Source of the DNA: CAYGZC01 sp964354225
Lineage (GTDB): Bacteria; Bacteroidota; Ignavibacteria; UBA10030; SZUA-254
Reading direction: 5' to 3'
Assembly (NCBI GenBank): GCA_964354225.1
Contig: CAYGZC010000250.1
Span: 1-9,628, forward strand
Length of the DNA stretch: 9,628 bases
A program made the translations under genes and the position numbers. How positions within the stretch are numbered: the first letter of the stretch is position 1; each line of letters opens with the position of its first letter. The notes beneath the pieces were generated by a model. That model worked only from the letters and a program-made list of their open reading frames with translations. It did no database searches and was not told the origin of the DNA. Below, piece by piece: positions 7,282 to 9,628 of the stretch.

Positions 7282-8316
7282 ATGCAGAAGCATATTTACT
7301 ATATTATTTTCAAGTTAATTCTCATAATAATTATCTCGACGTCAACAATCTATGCTGGCAGACCTGATAAAGCAGGAACATCTGCCGCATCAGAGTTGTT
7401 GATTCCAGTAGGCGCGCGTTCTATTGGTCTGGGTGGTTCACACATTGCAACCGTGAATGGTCCGGAAGCAATGTACTGGAATCCTGCGGGACTTGCCGGC
7501 TCATCTTCAAAGAATTTTTTATTTTCCCATATGAGTTATATTGCAGATATCGGTGTTGATTATTTCGCTGCAAGTGTACCGCTCTTCAACCTCGGCAATT
7601 TAGGGGTCGCTATCAAATCGCTTGATGTCGGCGATATCGCTGTAACGACGGAAGATTTACCTGATGGTACTGGTGAAATTACTTCGCCAACGTTTATCAT
7701 TGTTGGAGGTACTTACGCTCGCCAGATAACCGACCGTATTTCAGTGGGTGTTACTTCAAATTATATCTATGAGAAAATGGCCCGAGTTTCTGCCTCCACT
7801 TTTGCTGTAAATCTTGGCGTGCAGTACACGGGTATCGGTGGCATTGAAGGTTTGAGTGTTGGCGCTGCGGTAAAAAATCTCGGACCATCACTAAAATTCG
7901 ATGGGGCGGGATTATTGAGAGATGCAGATGTAATAGATGCAAGTCGACAGAATTCGAAAGTAAAAATTGAAGCAGCTGCTTCTGATCTCCCATCGACAAT
8001 AGAAATTGGTTTGGGATATAAAGTACCGCTGCTCGATCTGGGTATGATGAACATTACATCGACATTTCAAAATAACAATTATTCGGATGATGAATATAAA
8101 TTTGGCGCGGAATACATTTATGATAATCTTATTTCAGTACGTGGTGGAATTGCTATAACACCTGAGATCGGAAGCAGCCGGTATATCTTTGGCGAGTCGG
8201 TAGGAGCGGGGATAAATTATGAGGTCAGCAATATTAGAATCAGTATTGATTATGCGTATCGTGCGGTAAAGTATTTCAACGGAAATCATGTTTTCACTGT
8301 CATGCTTGAATATTGA
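7282..8316 (+). CDS. PorV/PorQ-family outer-membrane beta-barrel protein
   Basis: The protein has 344 residues from the ATG at 7282; a TTG one codon earlier (7279) is a possible alternative. Residues 1-25 form a signal peptide with an Ile/Leu-rich core, likely cut after Ala25 (IYA/GR). Family hallmarks follow: GTSAASELLIPVGARSIGLGG (32-52) and AMYWNPAGLA (63-72), then glycine-rich alternating strands and a C-terminal HVFTVMLEY with terminal Tyr, a typical last barrel strand. In characterised T9SS, PorV binds sorting-domain cargo leaving the SprA translocon and carries it to the PorU attachment complex, while PorQ belongs to the same fold family. I cannot tell which subtype this is, and genomes of this group can hold several paralogues. 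No Shine-Dalgarno sequence is visible, and the short gap after the cargo gene suggests translational coupling. Partnership with that cargo is inferred. Confidence 0.88.
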   Translation: MQKHIYYIIFKLILIIIISTSTIYAGRPDKAGTSAASELLIPVGARSIGLGGSHIATVNGPEAMYWNPAGLAGSSSKNFLFSHMSYIADIGVDYFAASVPLFNLGNLGVAIKSLDVGDIAVTTEDLPDGTGEITSPTFIIVGGTYARQITDRISVGVTSNYIYEKMARVSASTFAVNLGVQYTGIGGIEGLSVGAAVKNLGPSLKFDGAGLLRDADVIDASRQNSKVKIEAAASDLPSTIEIGLGYKVPLLDLGMMNITSTFQNNNYSDDEYKFGAEYIYDNLISVRGGIAITPEIGSSRYIFGESVGAGINYEVSNIRISIDYAYRAVKYFNGNHVFTVMLEY

Positions 8317-8340
8317 TGAATTTCGACAGTTTTCAAGCGT
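8302..8340 (+). other. Inverted repeat spanning the stop codon of the PorV-like gene
   Basis: GCTTGAA (8304-8310) and TTCAAGC (8332-8338) form a perfect 7-bp stem, 9 bp with the flanking pairs 8303/8339 (wobble) and 8302/8340, around a 21-base loop that holds the stop codon. No T-run follows, so it is not an intrinsic terminator by itself. It could protect the 3' end of the message or be chance. Confidence 0.3.
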
Positions 8341-8376
8341 AAAATCAAGGAATTTTGCAATATTTTGGCTGTCAGA

Positions 8377-8411
8377 TTTATTTTAAAAAATAAGATATTT
8401 TTTTTAAAAAA
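8377..8411 (+). promoter_or_regulatory. A/T-tract element upstream of the promoter (UP-element-like or weak terminator)
   Basis: This stretch is almost pure A/T with phased runs: a TTTT then A6 at 8381-8390, T8 at 8398-8405 and A6 at 8406-8411. It directly precedes the -35 box, the position of an UP element. It also contains AT-only inverted repeats (AAAAAATA 8385-8392 / TATTTTTT 8396-8403) followed by more T, so it could weakly terminate the upstream operon. The sequence alone does not separate the two roles. Confidence 0.4.
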
Positions 8412-8413
8412 GC

Positions 8414-8442
8414 TTGACAATCTTGGTAAAAAGGCATATATT
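8414..8442 (+). promoter_or_regulatory. Sigma70-type promoter for the gene at 8549
   Basis: A perfect -35 box TTGACA (8414-8419) is followed after exactly 17 bases by TATATT (8437-8442), which matches five of six consensus -10 positions. Transcription would start near 8449, giving a leader of about 100 bases. The classical Bacteroidia promoter (TTTG / TAnnTTTG) is not what is seen here. Confidence 0.75.
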
Positions 8443-8448
8443 CTAACA

Positions 8449-8548
8449 GACCCCCAAGATCGATCGAACATATAAAAACCAAATAAAAGTTTAAATCATA
8501 ATTAATCTAACAACTAATAATTAAACGATTCCATAAGGAGAAATGCTT
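8449..8548 (+). promoter_or_regulatory. AT-rich ~100-base untranslated leader with strong Shine-Dalgarno site
   Basis: The leader starts GC-richer, with a GATCGATC palindrome at 8458-8465, and then becomes very A-rich. An 8-base direct repeat ATAATTAA occurs at 8498-8505 and 8517-8524. AAGGAG at 8535-8540 is the ribosome binding site. It is only 2 bases from the in-frame ATG at 8543 but 8 bases from the ATG at 8549, so it favours the second. I see no riboswitch-like fold and no leader peptide that I would defend. Confidence 0.5.
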
Positions 8549-9628
8549 ATGCGGTACTTTACATTGTTTCTCTTGATTCTTTTGTTGAGTAGTTTTCTAA
8601 TCGCTCAACAAAAGTATCTCATTACACCGAGTTCAGATTTTATCCCGGTAGGAAAATACGATAATCCTTCTGATCTCATCGCGAAATACTCTAACAAACA
8701 AACGTCGGCAGTTACTGCGGAGTGTACAAACAATTTTCTTTTCGGTTATCCGTTCTCACTTTATAATAATACGAACGGTCAATTGACCAATTTTGGAGCA
8801 TATCATAAGGATGTCATGGGGCAATGGTTTCTCGCCAAAGCGAGTGGCACACTTGACTCAATTTACTGGTTTGGTCAGGGTACCACTGGTGCGCTAGAAT
8901 CATTATTATACATACGTATCCACAGATCCAACGTTGGAAAGGATTGGGGTCCCGGTATTCCACCTTATCCACCACCCTGCCAGAGCTGGGGATACTGGCT
9001 GAGCACCACAGATCTTGATAATGGTATTAGTCCCTTCCTCGATGATGCTACCGATACAACATGGATCTCTACTATCAATGAACTAGGAGGTACTGTTCCT
9101 AAAACATCTCCACCGTTTGCAGAAGAATTATGGGGACAAGGAATTGGTTACGGTGTAATTCATCGTACAGGAACACACAGATTTGGATTGATGATCACTG
9201 GCTTGCCCTGCGATTTAACGGTCGGTGATAAGTTCTTCATCTCGTTTCGAATCAATTCACTCAATCAGCATCAAAGTGAGTTGACTGGTACACGAACAGA
9301 ATTCTTAGCATGGGGTTCTCCCGGACCGGTACCTACATCCGATGAGAATTGGCCCTCACGTGATTGGAAGTTTTACGAGCACGATAGTGGTCCATCTGAC
9401 TGTGCTGGTATCCCTATTAATGAGGTAAAACGTGGATGGGTTGCGCGTGGACCGTTTAGAGGGGATTACACCTATAGCGCTCTCTATAATATTTGGTATC
9501 TAATGACAGCTACGACAAATGTTCCACCAATTATAAATGCAGTCTACCAGGGTGATGTGCAAAACACATTCGATACTGGTGATCAAACTCTTACTTCTGA
9601 GATTTACGACTGCGATCCTGCGGATCCA
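8549..9628 (+). CDS. Exported protein of unknown function (3' partial)
   Basis: The frame stays open to the last base, giving 360 residues from the ATG at 8549 (362 from 8543, which is too close to the AAGGAG site). Residues 1-19 form a signal peptide (MRYF, Leu-rich core, likely cut LIA/QQ). The mature part is rich in Trp, Tyr, Gly and Pro and looks like a beta-sandwich: MGQWFLAKASGTLDSIYWFG near 90-109, a WGPGIPPYPPPCQSWGYW loop (133-150), WGQGIGYGV (195-203) and a GWVARGPF segment (297-304). From residue 326 (PPIINAV, base 9524) a new module begins with TLTSEIYDCDPADP, which resembles Ig/Fn3-like modules I recall in FCB secreted proteins. A T9SS sorting domain may lie downstream but cannot be seen. 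The gene has its own strong promoter. Confidence 0.85.
   Translation, partial: MRYFTLFLLILLLSSFLIAQQKYLITPSSDFIPVGKYDNPSDLIAKYSNKQTSAVTAECTNNFLFGYPFSLYNNTNGQLTNFGAYHKDVMGQWFLAKASGTLDSIYWFGQGTTGALESLLYIRIHRSNVGKDWGPGIPPYPPPCQSWGYWLSTTDLDNGISPFLDDATDTTWISTINELGGTVPKTSPPFAEELWGQGIGYGVIHRTGTHRFGLMITGLPCDLTVGDKFFISFRINSLNQHQSELTGTRTEFLAWGSPGPVPTSDENWPSRDWKFYEHDSGPSDCAGIPINEVKRGWVARGPFRGDYTYSALYNIWYLMTATTNVPPIINAVYQGDVQNTFDTGDQTLTSEIYDCDPADP

Noticed and set aside
9622..9627. GGATCC at the window end as a cloning or assembly junction
   Set aside because: The reading frame continues unchanged through it and a six-base site is expected by chance; nothing else suggests an artefact.

Overview
The window reads as part of the secretome of an FCB-group bacterium, most like the Ignavibacteriota/Chlorobiota/Bacteroidota assemblage (inference). 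The evidence is two long secreted proteins with type IX secretion system (T9SS) type C-terminal sorting domains, one with the PNPFNP hallmark and one with a PNPYYG variant, plus an outer-membrane protein of the PorV/PorQ family. The DNA is moderately AT-rich. A canonical TTGACA/TATATT promoter and a clear Shine-Dalgarno site before the last gene fit an early-branching FCB lineage better than classical Bacteroidia.

Layout, all genes on the + strand: (1) 2-3859, the 3' part of a large surface protein with ten complete ~96-residue fibronectin-III-like modules (plus the end of an eleventh), a short conserved module and a C-terminal sorting domain. Its beginning lies upstream of the window. (2) 3860-4041, a gap with a strong hairpin that probably ends transcription. 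(3) 4042-7269, a 1075-residue signal-peptide-bearing secreted protein of a widespread but functionally unknown family, also with a sorting domain. (4) 7282-8316, a PorV/PorQ-family outer-membrane barrel that starts 12 bases after the previous stop and is probably co-transcribed. (5) 8317-8548, a gap with A/T tracts, a strong sigma70-type promoter and a ~100-base AT-rich leader. (6) 8549 to the window end, the first 360 residues of another exported protein of unknown function.

How they fit together: the products carry or probably carry Sec signal peptides. The two long proteins should cross the outer membrane by T9SS, in which PorV is the known shuttle for sorting-domain cargo. The cargo-PorV pair at 4042-8316 may be a dedicated secretion unit. 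The most unusual structure is in the first gene: its modules alternate between two types, giving a ~580-base higher-order repeat visible in protein and DNA, with a single cysteine that switches position from one module type to the next. I see no tRNA, rRNA, CRISPR array, insertion sequence or phage gene.
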